DNA of 64,000 bases from RUG11462 sp045539315. Lineage in GTDB: Bacteria; Bacillota; Clostridia; Oscillospirales; Acutalibacteraceae. Position 1 is the stretch's first letter, and each line of letters begins with the position of its first letter. Below are positions 42,028 through 51,836 of the stretch, in pieces. The notes below the pieces were generated by a model. The model ran no database searches. It was not told where the DNA came from and saw nothing but the letters and a program-made list of their open reading frames with translations. The stretch is from assembly GCA_045539315.1 (NCBI GenBank), contig JAZQFC010000010.1, forward strand, positions 62,001-126,000, read 5' to 3'. The position numbers and the translations under genes were made by a program.

Positions 42028-44766
42028 ATGAAAACAAAAAGACTATTTTGTATCATGTTGGTTTTAACGCTTATATTTTGCATTTTCAATTTTAGCGTTT
42101 TAGCGGGTGAAACAGAAGAAACTGCTTTAAAAGTTTTGCCTTATGGTAAAATGAAGTTTGTTAAAAGCACAGGAATTTTATCGGGCATATCGCCTAAAAC
42201 CGATGTTGAAACTGTTTTAAAAGGTTTTGAAAACCCTGAAACAATTGAAGTTTATGACCAGAATGGCAAAAAAGCAGATAGCGGTTTTGTTGGTACAGGT
42301 TGGACTTTTAAAACACAGGCCGAAACTGCAACTGCGCTAATTTTTGGTGATGTTAATGGAAACGGCGAAGTTGATTTAATTGATATTCTTAATATCAGAC
42401 AATATCTTGTAAAAGCGCAAGAATTTTCTGATTTGCAAGTTAAGGCGATGAATACAAATCAAGACGCAACTGTTGATATTGCCGATTCATTAACTCATTT
42501 AAAACATATGGCGCATTGGTTAGAGATTAAAAACGAGTCTTACTACTATGTTGCAAAAACAGGTAGCGATAGTAATGATGGAAGTAAAAACAGCCCATTT
42601 TTAACTATTCAAAAGGCCGCAGATGTTATGAGCGCAGGGGATACCTGCCTTATTAGCGAAGGTGTTTACAGAGAAACTGTTATTCCTAAAAACAGTGGTG
42701 AAGATGGCGCGCCAATTTCATTTTTAGCATATGGCGATGACAAAGTTACAGTAATTGGCACTGAAAAAATCACAAGCAACTGGACTTTGTATAAAGATGG
42801 CATTTATAAAACCAATGCTTATATCTGGCGTTGGACAGAAAACCAGATTTTTGTTGATGGAAAAATGGCGCAAATTGCTCGTTATCCAAATAAGAATAGC
42901 GATAATTTAATTTCAGTAGGCACAACAATTTCTGCTGATAATGCAAGTGATAGTTATGCATATAATGCAAATCTTGCGTTTGAAGATGGATATTTTGATG
43001 GCGCAAAAATCTCAATAGAAGGCACATCTCATTACATTCATTATTCTTCAACTGTTAATTCATATAAGAATAAAACTGCTTATTTCAACAAAGTTGATAG
43101 CGGTTGGGATTCGCCAACAGGAAATAGTCAGTTTTTCTTTTATGATAAACTTAATTTGCTTGATACAGAAGATGAATGGTATTATGATGGCAACGGAACA
43201 TTATATTACAAACCAATAGGAAACAAAAACCCTAATGATTTAGATTTTGAATATTCAGTGCGCCCTGAAGCGTTTGATGTAAGAGATAAAGCGTATATTT
43301 CGGTAAAAGGCATAGAAATTTTTGGCGCAACAGTTAAAACAAACGAAAAAAGCGTTAATTTAACGCTCGAAGATAACAAAATTTTGTATTATTACCACAC
43401 AGTAAAGGCTAGAAATTACCCTTGGGAAGCAGAGTGGTATGGTCTTGAATTATGGGGTAAAAATTCAGTTGTTAAAAACAATGAAATCGCATATTCTGCC
43501 GAGGGCGGCGTAGAGGTTTATGCAGATAATTGCTCTGTTGTAAATAATTATATTCACGATATAAACTATATCAATTCAAATGCTGCGGCAGTTGAAACAA
43601 AATATGCAAATTATACTCTTGTTTCGCATAATACTATTGATAATCTCGCTCGTTCTGCGATTATAATTAATAGTGAAAATATGCGAGTTTGCTATAATAA
43701 AATTTCAAATTGCGCGGTTAATACTCATGATGTTTCGGGTATCGGCTCGTATAAATTTGATGCCAAAGGCACAGTAGAAGTTGACCACAATGTGATTTTT
43801 GACTGCGATGATAACCACGCGTTTGTTGCATATTATCTTGATAATGGTAGTATGAATTATCTAGTGCACCATAATGTATGTTTTGATGTTGATTTAGCAA
43901 TGATTTTAAACAACCCTAACTACAACAACAAAATGTATAACAACACATTTTTGTCAACAAAATCAATTCAAACAGGCAATATGCAAAACCCTTGGGATAA
44001 CAATAATTTTATAGGCGCAGTTTGGAATGGCAACCAATTCTATAATAATATTTTGCCTAGCCTTTATTATGGCACAGGCGCATATTTTGGCAACAATTTA
44101 TTAAGCACTAATAAAAATGTTGGTTTGAATAGCGACTGCACATTAAAAGAAAATTCTATTGCTATCGGAAAAGCGATAGAAACACAGTTATCAAGCAACA
44201 AAAATGGGGATATCGGCGCATATACTTATGGTGAAAAACCATTTGAAACAGGTCATAATTTTGATAAAGAGTATAACACAGAGTTTTCTTTGTCAAAATT
44301 AAATACTGAATTTACACCAACATCAACAAAACCGTTTTTGGAAATGCAAAATTCACAAACCCAACTTATTTCTAATAAGAGTTTTGAGAATACCACAGAT
44401 GGTTGGGGTGGTATGGGCTTTAAAAATATTAATAGCAATGCTACCGATGGCTCGTGGGCAATTGAAATTGAGGCAGGTTGGTTAGAGCGCACATTTGATG
44501 TAAATGAAGGCGATATGTATTATTATTCGGGCGATATAAAGGTTGGCACATTCGGCACAACAACTGAATTTGGCGTTCATTTTATGGATAATAATTATAA
44601 CATCTTAAATCAAGGCGCGTTTATGGTAACAACCACTTCTTATGATACTTTTGAAACTGTTTTCAATGTTCCTGAAGACACAAAGAAAATGCGCGTGTTT
44701 GTAGCAAATTGGGAAACCGGTAAAAAGGTTTATGCCGATAATATAAAACTAGCAAAAATTAATTAA
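42028..44766 (+). CDS. Secreted dockerin-containing beta-helix protein
   Basis: 912 residues. Signal peptide (1-26), a short domain (about 35-95), a type I dockerin (about 105-165) with calcium loops DVNGNGEVDLIDILNIRQYL and NTNQDATVDIADSLTHLKHM, then a right-handed parallel beta-helix (about 174-720; YVAKTGSDSNDG and TIQKAADVMSAGDTCLISEG at its N-terminus are DUF1565-like) and a CBM4/9-like C-terminal domain (about 775-912). Dockerins attach enzymes to cohesins on a scaffoldin. The beta-helix fold suggests a pectin lyase- or hydrolase-type polysaccharide enzyme; the catalytic residues are not assignable by eye. SD is TTTGGAGT. Confidence 0.85.
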   Translation: MKTKRLFCIMLVLTLIFCIFNFSVLAGETEETALKVLPYGKMKFVKSTGILSGISPKTDVETVLKGFENPETIEVYDQNGKKADSGFVGTGWTFKTQAETATALIFGDVNGNGEVDLIDILNIRQYLVKAQEFSDLQVKAMNTNQDATVDIADSLTHLKHMAHWLEIKNESYYYVAKTGSDSNDGSKNSPFLTIQKAADVMSAGDTCLISEGVYRETVIPKNSGEDGAPISFLAYGDDKVTVIGTEKITSNWTLYKDGIYKTNAYIWRWTENQIFVDGKMAQIARYPNKNSDNLISVGTTISADNASDSYAYNANLAFEDGYFDGAKISIEGTSHYIHYSSTVNSYKNKTAYFNKVDSGWDSPTGNSQFFFYDKLNLLDTEDEWYYDGNGTLYYKPIGNKNPNDLDFEYSVRPEAFDVRDKAYISVKGIEIFGATVKTNEKSVNLTLEDNKILYYYHTVKARNYPWEAEWYGLELWGKNSVVKNNEIAYSAEGGVEVYADNCSVVNNYIHDINYINSNAAAVETKYANYTLVSHNTIDNLARSAIIINSENMRVCYNKISNCAVNTHDVSGIGSYKFDAKGTVEVDHNVIFDCDDNHAFVAYYLDNGSMNYLVHHNVCFDVDLAMILNNPNYNNKMYNNTFLSTKSIQTGNMQNPWDNNNFIGAVWNGNQFYNNILPSLYYGTGAYFGNNLLSTNKNVGLNSDCTLKENSIAIGKAIETQLSSNKNGDIGAYTYGEKPFETGHNFDKEYNTEFSLSKLNTEFTPTSTKPFLEMQNSQTQLISNKSFENTTDGWGGMGFKNINSNATDGSWAIEIEAGWLERTFDVNEGDMYYYSGDIKVGTFGTTTEFGVHFMDNNYNILNQGAFMVTTTSYDTFETVFNVPEDTKKMRVFVANWETGKKVYADNIKLAKIN

Positions 44767-44772
44767 TAAAAT

Positions 44773-44806
44773 AAAAACCACTTTCCAAAACGGAAAGTGG
44801 TTTTTT
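44773..44806. terminator. Bidirectional terminator
   Basis: AAAAACCACTTTCC / GGAAAGTGGTTTTT stem with loop AAAAC between the dockerin gene and glnN. Confidence 0.9.
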
Positions 44807-44808
44807 AC

Positions 44809-46896
44809 TTACATTACACTAAAAAGAATTTCGTTATAAGTAGGAAGCGACCAATAATCTTTATCAATTAATGTTTCTAATTGGTCAACAACTTCTCTTA
44901 ATTCGTTCATAGCGTTTACCAACACCTTTGTGTAGTATTCGCCTTTTTGAGAAGGGGACATATCTGCTTTTGAGCCTTCAACACTCTTTTCAAGATTATG
45001 TAATTTATCTGCCATTTCATCGGCAAGTGATGAAATTCTATTCAAAAGTTCAGTTTCTAAATTGCCTTTAACTTTAATTGCTTTTTTAGTTGCAATAAGG
45101 TCTGCCAAAACATTTTCATACCCCACAACCGAACCGATAATTTGCTTTTTAACAATATCTATCATAGTAAGCGCTTCAATATTAATGGTTGTGCAGTAGT
45201 TTTTCAAATAAACATCATATCTTGCTTCAAGTTCAGACTTTGTGTAAACATTAAATCTTTCAAAAAGACGAATGTTTTTATCATCAAGCAGTCTTTCAAG
45301 TGCTGCAGGAGTGTTTTTGAGATTAGAAAGACCACGTCTTTTTGCTTCTTCTTCCCATTCTTTTGAATAACCGTCGCCACCAAAAATAATTCTTTTGTGG
45401 TCAAGAATGTTTTGTTTAGCAATCATCATCACATCATCATAAAGATTTTCAGAATCTTTTAAAATCTCATAAAAATCTGCTAATGAATCAGCAACCATTG
45501 TGTTGATAACTGTGTTTGCATCTGCAATAGAAGCAGATGAGCCTAAACTTCTAAATTCAAACTTGTTACCAGTAAAAGCAAATGGGGAAGTACGGTTTCT
45601 ATCAGACAAATCTTTTTTGAATTTAGGGATAAGACTAACACCTAAGTCTAATTCAGGTTTTTTGTGATGCTCTGCCGCTTCACCTTGTTCAATCGCTTCA
45701 AGAATTTCTTGTAAATCATCGCCTAGATACATAGAAATAATTGCGGGTGGTGCTTCATTTCCACCTAAACGATGGTCATTGCCGGCAGATGCAATAGAAA
45801 TACGAAGCAAATCTTGATATTTGTCAACCGAGCGAATAACTGCCGCTAAAAGCAACATAAACTGCATATTTTCTTCAGGTGATTTACCGGGTGCGAGCAA
45901 GTTTTCTCCATCATCAGTAGAAAGTGACCAGTTGTTGTGCTTACCGCTACCGTTTACACCGGCGAAAGGTTTTTCGTGTAAAAGACAAACAAGTCCGTGC
46001 TTTTGAGCAACCTTTTTCATAACTTCCATAGCAAGTTGGTTGTGGTCACAAGCAATATTTGTAGTTGTATAAACAGGCGCCATTTCATATTGAGCAGGAG
46101 CCGCCTCGTTATGCTTTGTTTTAGAATTAATTCCTAATTTCCAGAGTTCTTCATCAAGGTCTGCCATATAAGAGAGAATTCTTGGTTTTAACTGACCAAA
46201 ATATTGGTCATCAAGTTCCTGCCCCTTTGGAGGCTTTGCGCCAAATAAAGTTCTGCCTGTACAAATTAAGTCAGGACGGTCAAGATAAACATTTTTATCA
46301 ATAAGAAAATACTCTTGTTCAGGGCCAACTGTTGTATAAACTGATTTTGCAGTAGTATTACCTAAAAGTTTAATGATTTTAAGCGCTTGTGTTTGCACTG
46401 CTTCCATAGAACGCAAAAGCGGAGTTTTTTTATCAAGCGCCTCGCCTGTGTAAGAGCAAAAAGCAGTAGGAATATATAGTGAACCTTCTTTTACAAAAGC
46501 GTAAGAAGATGGGTCCCAAGCAGTATAACCACGAGCTTCAAAAGTTGCTCTTATACCGCCGTTTGGAAAAGAAGAAGCGTCAGATTCGCCTTTAATAAGT
46601 TCTTTTCCTGAAAACTCCATGATAACATTGCCTTTGCCATCAGGAAGAATAAAACTATCGTGCTTTTCAGCGGTTGTACCGGTCATAGGTTGAAACCAGT
46701 GAGTATAGTGAGTAGCGCCAAGTTCAATAGCCCAGTCTTTCATAGCACTTGCAACAACGTTTGCGACATCACGAGTAAGTGGCACACTTTCGTCAATAGT
46801 TTTTCTAACTGCCTTGTAAATATCTTCAGGCAAACGCTCTTTCATAGTAGCATCATTAAAAACCATTGAGCCGAAAATCTCTGGAACATTATTCAT
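44809..46896 (-). CDS. glnN: Glutamine synthetase type III
   Basis: 695 residues, the size of GSIII and much longer than GSI. Hallmarks: THWFQPMTGTTAEKHDSF, GPEQEYFLIDK, NSKTKHNEAAPAQYEMAP, KPFAGVNGSGKHNNWSLS and NRTSPFAFTGNKFEFRS. Makes glutamine from glutamate, ammonia and ATP; typical in Bacteroides and ruminococci. Single gene with its own promoter. Confidence 0.97.
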   Translation of the reverse strand: MNNVPEIFGSMVFNDATMKERLPEDIYKAVRKTIDESVPLTRDVANVVASAMKDWAIELGATHYTHWFQPMTGTTAEKHDSFILPDGKGNVIMEFSGKELIKGESDASSFPNGGIRATFEARGYTAWDPSSYAFVKEGSLYIPTAFCSYTGEALDKKTPLLRSMEAVQTQALKIIKLLGNTTAKSVYTTVGPEQEYFLIDKNVYLDRPDLICTGRTLFGAKPPKGQELDDQYFGQLKPRILSYMADLDEELWKLGINSKTKHNEAAPAQYEMAPVYTTTNIACDHNQLAMEVMKKVAQKHGLVCLLHEKPFAGVNGSGKHNNWSLSTDDGENLLAPGKSPEENMQFMLLLAAVIRSVDKYQDLLRISIASAGNDHRLGGNEAPPAIISMYLGDDLQEILEAIEQGEAAEHHKKPELDLGVSLIPKFKKDLSDRNRTSPFAFTGNKFEFRSLGSSASIADANTVINTMVADSLADFYEILKDSENLYDDVMMIAKQNILDHKRIIFGGDGYSKEWEEEAKRRGLSNLKNTPAALERLLDDKNIRLFERFNVYTKSELEARYDVYLKNYCTTINIEALTMIDIVKKQIIGSVVGYENVLADLIATKKAIKVKGNLETELLNRISSLADEMADKLHNLEKSVEGSKADMSPSQKGEYYTKVLVNAMNELREVVDQLETLIDKDYWSLPTYNEILFSVM

Positions 46897-46949
46897 AAAT
46901 TGCCTCCGAAAATATATATAAATAATAATCTCTATAAAATATATGCAAA

Positions 46950-46978
46950 ATTATAGCACTCTTTCACTTTCTCGTCAA
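46950..46978 (-). promoter_or_regulatory. Promoter of glnN
   Basis: Minus strand: TTGACG (46973-46978), 17 bases, TATAAT (46950-46955), with a leader of about 45 bases. I saw no riboswitch in it. Confidence 0.8.
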
Positions 46979-47011
46979 GAACTTTCTATATATAAATAAA
47001 ATAAAAAATCA

Positions 47012-47040
47012 TTGCAAAATATAGACATATCTGTTATAAT
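47012..47040 (+). promoter_or_regulatory. Promoter of the CNNM/CorC gene
   Basis: TTGCAA (47012-47017), 17 bases, TATAAT (47035-47040). Confidence 0.72.
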
Positions 47041-47072
47041 GCATTCATATAAGGAGAGTGATTTTTTCCGTT

Positions 47073-48332
47073 ATGGAACCTGGAAGTATAATTCAAATCG
47101 TTTTAATGTTTGTGTGTATCGCTTTTTCGGCATATTTTTCTGCTACAGAAACTGCGTTTACATCGCTTAATAGAGTTAAAATGAAAACCCTTGCAAATGA
47201 TGGGGATAAGAGAGCCGAGCGAGTGCTTTCTCTTGTTGAAAATTATGATAAATTGCTAACCACAATTTTAGTTGGTAATAACATTGTAAACATTGCTCTT
47301 TCATCACTTGCAACTGTATTTTTTATTGAAAATATAAGCAAAAATCTCGGCGCAACTTTGGCTACCATTGTAGTAACTGTTGTTGTTTTGATTTTTGGTG
47401 AAATTACACCAAAAGGTGTTGCAAAAGAAAATGCCGAAAGTTTTGCTTTATCAGTAAGTTTTTCTATTTCATTGTTTACTGTAATTTTCTTACCACTTAA
47501 TAAATTTTTCTCGTTATTTAAGATTTTGGCAACAAAGATTTTCAAGTCAAAAGAATTGAATTCTGCAACAGAAAATGAGATTTTAACATTGGTTGACGAG
47601 GCAGAAGAGCAAGGCGAATTTGATAGCGAAGAAAGTGAACTTATCAGAAGCGCAATTGAGTTTAACGATGTTGAGGCGGTTGATATTTTTACTCCTCGTG
47701 TTGATGTGGTTGCCGTTGAATATGGCGCTTCAAATTCAGAAATAGCCAAGATTTTTTCAAAATCAGGTTTTACCAGACTGCCAATTTATAAAGAAAATAT
47801 TGATAACATAATAGGCACAATAAATCAAAAAGAGTTTTATAATAAAGTTTATAATCGCTCAACCCCTGTTGATGAAATTATCAGCGAACCATTTTTCATA
47901 ACACCTTCTATGAAAATTTCTGATTTGCTTAAAGAGTTGCAAAGCAGAAAACGTCATATCGCAATTATTACCGATGAATATGGCGGAACAAAAGGCATTG
48001 TTACTATGGAAGATATTTTGGAAGAATTAGTAGGCGAAATCTGGGATGAGCACGATGATATTGTAAATGAAATCACAAAGATTTCTGATGACACATATTC
48101 CGTGGTTTGTTCAATGGATTTTGAGGAATTCTGCGAGCATTTTGAAATCGAAACCGAAACCGAAATGAATTCTGTTGGTGGCTTTGTAATGGAACAACTT
48201 TCAAAAGTTCCAAGCGAGGGCGACAAATTCACATTTGAAAATTTAAGTGTTGAAGTTACAAAAACAGATGAGCGCCGAGCAGAAGAAATTATTGTAAAAA
48301 TATTAGAAAAGCCACAAGAAGATGAAGAATAA
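47073..48332 (+). CDS. CNNM/CorC-HlyC family membrane protein
   Basis: About 419 residues. DUF21 membrane domain with about four helices (1-180; FSAYFSATETAFTSLNRVKM, LTTILVGNNIVNIALSSLAT, FGEITPKGVAKENAE), a CBS pair (about 200-330; FTPRVDVVAVE, FTRLPIYKENIDNIIG, TDEYGGTKGIVTMEDILEELVGEI) and a C-terminal CorC domain. Members export or regulate Mg2+ or Co2+; older annotation says hemolysin. The start is uncertain: ATG 47073 is 16 bases after AAGGAG, while GTG 47058 nearly touches it. Confidence 0.9.
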   Translation: MEPGSIIQIVLMFVCIAFSAYFSATETAFTSLNRVKMKTLANDGDKRAERVLSLVENYDKLLTTILVGNNIVNIALSSLATVFFIENISKNLGATLATIVVTVVVLIFGEITPKGVAKENAESFALSVSFSISLFTVIFLPLNKFFSLFKILATKIFKSKELNSATENEILTLVDEAEEQGEFDSEESELIRSAIEFNDVEAVDIFTPRVDVVAVEYGASNSEIAKIFSKSGFTRLPIYKENIDNIIGTINQKEFYNKVYNRSTPVDEIISEPFFITPSMKISDLLKELQSRKRHIAIITDEYGGTKGIVTMEDILEELVGEIWDEHDDIVNEITKISDDTYSVVCSMDFEEFCEHFEIETETEMNSVGGFVMEQLSKVPSEGDKFTFENLSVEVTKTDERRAEEIIVKILEKPQEDEE

Positions 48333-48362
48333 AAAAACAGCAACCATTTGGTTGCTGTTTTT
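48333..48362. terminator. Bidirectional terminator
   Basis: AAAAACAGCAACC / GGTTGCTGTTTTT stem, loop ATTT, between the convergent CNNM and nrdR genes. Confidence 0.9.
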
Positions 48363-48366
48363 AATT

Positions 48367-48831
48367 TTAGTTATCTTTTTTGTCTTTAAGCAATTTTTCA
48401 AGTTCAGACATAAATGTGTTAATGTCTTTAAACTCTCTATAAACAGAAGCATAGCGAACATAAGCAACATCATCAATGTTTTTAAGTTCTTCCATAACAA
48501 GTTCACCAATATGTTTTGAAGTAACTTCTCTGTCGAGAGAATTTTGCAAATTAGCCTCGATATTATCAATAGCCTTTTCAAGTTGGTCAAGAGAAACTTG
48601 ACAACCCTCACTTGCTTTTAAAATACCGCCTAAAAGTTTGTTTCTGTCAAATGTTTGACGAGTTTTATCCTTTTTAACAACAACAATAGGAAAACTCTCA
48701 ATAATTTCATAAGTTGTAAAACGCTCTTTACAACCTAAACATTCACGACGACGACGGATTTTCTCACCCTCGTCAGTAGGACGAGAATCCACAACTTTGC
48801 TTTCTTCATAACCACAATAAGGACATTTCAT
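48367..48831 (-). CDS. nrdR: Ribonucleotide reductase repressor NrdR
   Basis: 154 residues. Zinc ribbon with C3/C6 and C31/C34 (MKCPYCGYEESKVVDSR, ECLGCKERFTTYE) and an ATP-cone domain (VVKKDKTRQTFDRNKLLGGI). Represses nrd operons in response to dATP/ATP. ATG 48831 lies 8 bases after TTGGAGG. It starts about 17 bases after the deacetylase gene; no nrd gene is in the window. Confidence 0.96.
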   Translation of the reverse strand: MKCPYCGYEESKVVDSRPTDEGEKIRRRRECLGCKERFTTYEIIESFPIVVVKKDKTRQTFDRNKLLGGILKASEGCQVSLDQLEKAIDNIEANLQNSLDREVTSKHIGELVMEELKNIDDVAYVRYASVYREFKDINTFMSELEKLLKDKKDN

Positions 48832-48848
48832 TTTTTGATTCCTCCAAA

Positions 48849-50453
48849 TCAATTATTTACACTCTGGTGACAAGTCACAGAATTAGTAGATAAAACATCG
48901 AACTCATAGCCTTGAGACTTATAGTAAGCACAAATGCTATCGAGTGCTTCGGCGGTGGTGTTTTTATACTTTGTATCATGCATAAGTACCACGCACCTAT
49001 TTATACCTTTTGACCGTGCTTTTACATTGTTGATAATAGTTTGCGCAGACACATTTTTTGCACTCGCATCGCCAGAATCAACATTCCAGTCAAAATATTT
49101 ATAACCATTTTGTTCAACCGAATAAGTAAGACGACTCATAATACCGTCAGAATATTCAGCGCTTATTGTATTGCTTGAACCACCCGGAAAACGAATTATT
49201 TTAGATTCAATACCGGTTTGTTTTTTAACCAAATCACTGATTTTATTTAAATCTTTGTAATATGCGCTATCGCTTTCGTAAATCTCATCATACTCGTGAG
49301 AATAAGAATGAAGCGCAATAGCGTGCCCATCATTTACAATGGTTTTCATATATTGAGGTTTATCGGTAGAAATAACAAAGAAAGTTGCCTTTGCGTTATA
49401 TCTTTTCAAAACCTTTAGTATTTTCAAAGTGTTTTTAGAAGGACCATCATCAAAGGTTAAATAAACAACTTTTGAACGTTTTCCATAAACAACGCTTTTA
49501 CCTACATCATATTTTACACTTTCATTTCCGTCTTTGTCAACAGAAACTGCAGAGTAAAAATATTCAGAATGTTTTTTAACATCTTTATCAAGGTAAGATG
49601 TTGTCTTTCTATCAGTTTCAAAAAGCAGATTAAAAACACCGTTTTCATCTTTTTTATAAATCTTATATTTTTGTGCTTTTGAAACGTTGTCCCACTTTAT
49701 TAAAACACCTTTTTTAGTAGAATCAATTTTCAAGTTAGGGGACTTAAAATAATTTATTGATACAGGTTTTACACCTTTTGTACCCTCATTTTTACCTGCA
49801 ATACCGGTAACATAATATTTGATTTTACCGCTATCAGACTTGTAATCAATTAAATAGTTTGAAATAGAACTTGCTAAAAGTTCATAATTTTTACCATCAA
49901 TAGACCTGTAAACATTGTATTCATTGATTTTATCAATAGTGTTCCATTCAATTCTAACGCCTTCGCCATTTGCTTTTAAAGAATTGATTTTCACATCAGG
50001 TATTTTTATATAATCTGTATCCTCGGTTTTTGAAAAACCACATTTGCAAGTGAGCATTTGCTCGCCTTTGATACCATAAGTAGATTTTTTCAAAACTTTA
50101 ATATCATAGTCGTGCAAACAGTTAAATAAAAACTGCTCTTTTTCAGCATAAATTTGAGATGCCGTTCCATAATATCCATTTATTAAAAAATCTTGCTTTT
50201 TAACTAATTTACCATCCTTTTCATAATAGCCGATACATTTATCAGCAATACCACTAACAAGCATACCATCTATTTCTAAAGGAACAGAAACTTTATTTCC
50301 ATCTTCTGTGCAGTTAAAAATCTTAACAGTATTGTCTGGTTGAATATAGTATTCAAACTGCCCGTACTTTTCTGATTTAATGTAATTTGGAGTAATAGCA
50401 ACTGCGCCAAAAAACAAAACAACTGCAAGAATTACAATTAATACTTGCTTCAT
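48849..50453 (-). CDS. Exported polysaccharide deacetylase (NodB domain)
   Basis: 534 residues from ATG 50453 (9 bases after AGG). Signal anchor (1-22), a region with TCKCGFS (about 125-160), two Fn3-like domains (about 165-250 and 255-345), then a CE4 NodB domain: VVYLTFDDGPS (catalytic Asp and metal Asp), HSYSHEYDEI (metal His pair), IRFPGGSS and the late VLMHDTKYKN. Probably removes acetyl from peptidoglycan or another surface glycan. It has its own promoter and is followed by nrdR. Confidence 0.9.
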   Translation of the reverse strand: MKQVLIVILAVVLFFGAVAITPNYIKSEKYGQFEYYIQPDNTVKIFNCTEDGNKVSVPLEIDGMLVSGIADKCIGYYEKDGKLVKKQDFLINGYYGTASQIYAEKEQFLFNCLHDYDIKVLKKSTYGIKGEQMLTCKCGFSKTEDTDYIKIPDVKINSLKANGEGVRIEWNTIDKINEYNVYRSIDGKNYELLASSISNYLIDYKSDSGKIKYYVTGIAGKNEGTKGVKPVSINYFKSPNLKIDSTKKGVLIKWDNVSKAQKYKIYKKDENGVFNLLFETDRKTTSYLDKDVKKHSEYFYSAVSVDKDGNESVKYDVGKSVVYGKRSKVVYLTFDDGPSKNTLKILKVLKRYNAKATFFVISTDKPQYMKTIVNDGHAIALHSYSHEYDEIYESDSAYYKDLNKISDLVKKQTGIESKIIRFPGGSSNTISAEYSDGIMSRLTYSVEQNGYKYFDWNVDSGDASAKNVSAQTIINNVKARSKGINRCVVLMHDTKYKNTTAEALDSICAYYKSQGYEFDVLSTNSVTCHQSVNN

Positions 50454-50506
50454 TAAATTCATCCTGATTTCATTAAACTCATTAATTTTAAATAAATATT
50501 TTAGTA

Positions 50507-50535
50507 ATTATATCATAACTTTACATAACTTTCAA
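50507..50535 (-). promoter_or_regulatory. Promoter of the deacetylase-nrdR unit
   Basis: Minus strand: TTGAAA (50530-50535), 17 bases, TATAAT (50507-50512). It overlaps the end of rlmH by only a few bases of spacing. Confidence 0.7.
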
Positions 50536-50547
50536 CAGTTTTATAAA

Positions 50548-51030
50548 TTATTTATGATATTTTGTATTATTTATTATTGAAAAAGCACGATAAATCTGCT
50601 CTAAAAGCATAACCCTTGCTAACTGATGAGGAAAAGTCATAGGGGACATAGAAAGCAAAAAATCGCCTTGCTTTTTAATGCTATCGCAAAGCCCAAATGA
50701 ACTGCCGATAATAAAGCAAATAGTTGAAAAACCTTTTACAGAAAAATCGCTGATTTTTTCGGCTAATTTTTCGCTGGAAATCGCTTTTCCTTCAATGGCC
50801 ATAGGAATTATAGCCGCGCCTTTAGGAATTTTTGCAATTATTTTTTCTGCTTCTTTTTCAAGAGCCTTGTTTATTTCATTTTCAGAAGGATTATCAGGCA
50901 ATTTTTGTTCAGAAAGTTCGATAATCTGAAACTTTGCAAAAGGTTTTAATCTTTTTTGATATTCTAAGACTGCGTCTTTTAAATATTTTTCTTTCAAACT
51001 GCCAATGCAGATAATATTTATAGTTAACAT
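50548..51030 (-). CDS. rlmH: 23S rRNA pseudouridine-1915 N3-methyltransferase RlmH
   Basis: 160 residues, SPOUT (trefoil-knot) methyltransferase. ICIGSLKEKYLKDAVLEYQK, FIIGSSFGLCDSIK (SAM-binding knot) and SMSPMTFPHQLARVMLLEQI are diagnostic. It follows the WalJ-type gene by 11 bases, the usual Firmicutes neighbourhood. Confidence 0.97.
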   Translation of the reverse strand: MLTINIICIGSLKEKYLKDAVLEYQKRLKPFAKFQIIELSEQKLPDNPSENEINKALEKEAEKIIAKIPKGAAIIPMAIEGKAISSEKLAEKISDFSVKGFSTICFIIGSSFGLCDSIKKQGDFLLSMSPMTFPHQLARVMLLEQIYRAFSIINNTKYHK

Positions 51031-51041
51031 AACTTTTTCCT

Positions 51042-51827
51042 TTATATAATTATCACGTCTGTGCCAAGAGGTGAAGCAACCGATAATAAATAGTCTTTTG
51101 TTTCCTCAAAAGAGTTCATAAAAAGCAAACTTTTTGTGGTTTCTTTAGCAAGATAAGGCAAATTATTCTCTTTACTTAAATGGGCTAAAATAAATTTAGT
51201 TGAACCTGTTTTAATTAATTTTTCAATTTCTTCGGCACAAGCGTTGTTTGATAAATGCCCATTTTCAGACATGATTCTGCGCTTTAACGGGAATGGGTAT
51301 AATGCGTTGTTTTGAAGCATTTTAACATCGTGATTACTTTCTAATAAAACAGTATCACAACTAACAAGCGCATTATGAACTTCATCTGTAACAATACCCA
51401 AATCGGTGCAAACACCGATTTTTTTACTGCCTAAATCAAAAGTATAACCACAACTTTCGTTAACATCGTGCAAAGTATGAAAATATTTAACCGAAAAATC
51501 TTTCATATCAACATCAGTTTCTAAAATGTTAACATCAACTTTATCAAGCGAGTGATTACCGTCAATTATACCTTGATAAGTTCCTTTTGTCATATATACC
51601 GGAATTTTATTTTTTGAACAAAAAACTCTAACACCTGCAATGTGGTCAATATGCTCGTGAGTTATAAAAACACCCTTGATTTTATCTATATCAAGGCCAC
51701 GCTCAAGCAAAGCGTCAGTAGTTTTTTTAGCCGATACGCCAATATCAACTAAAACTGCGCTATCTTTGTTTTCAATATATGTACAATTTCCGCTGCTTCC
51801 TGAAAAAAGCGAACAAATTTTAGCCAT
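51042..51827 (-). CDS. MBL-fold hydrolase, WalJ/YycJ-type
   Basis: 261 residues. Metallo-beta-lactamase fold with FITHEHIDHIAG as the di-metal motif, an opening FSGSSGNCTYIENKDSAVLV and the late FILAHLSKENN. YycJ/WalJ proteins are exonuclease-like enzymes linked to mismatch repair and the WalRK locus in Bacilli; here the walRK genes are absent but rlmH is adjacent as in Bacillus. Confidence 0.9.
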   Translation of the reverse strand: MAKICSLFSGSSGNCTYIENKDSAVLVDIGVSAKKTTDALLERGLDIDKIKGVFITHEHIDHIAGVRVFCSKNKIPVYMTKGTYQGIIDGNHSLDKVDVNILETDVDMKDFSVKYFHTLHDVNESCGYTFDLGSKKIGVCTDLGIVTDEVHNALVSCDTVLLESNHDVKMLQNNALYPFPLKRRIMSENGHLSNNACAEEIEKLIKTGSTKFILAHLSKENNLPYLAKETTKSLLFMNSFEETKDYLLSVASPLGTDVIII

Positions 51828-51836
51828 AATTTCTCC

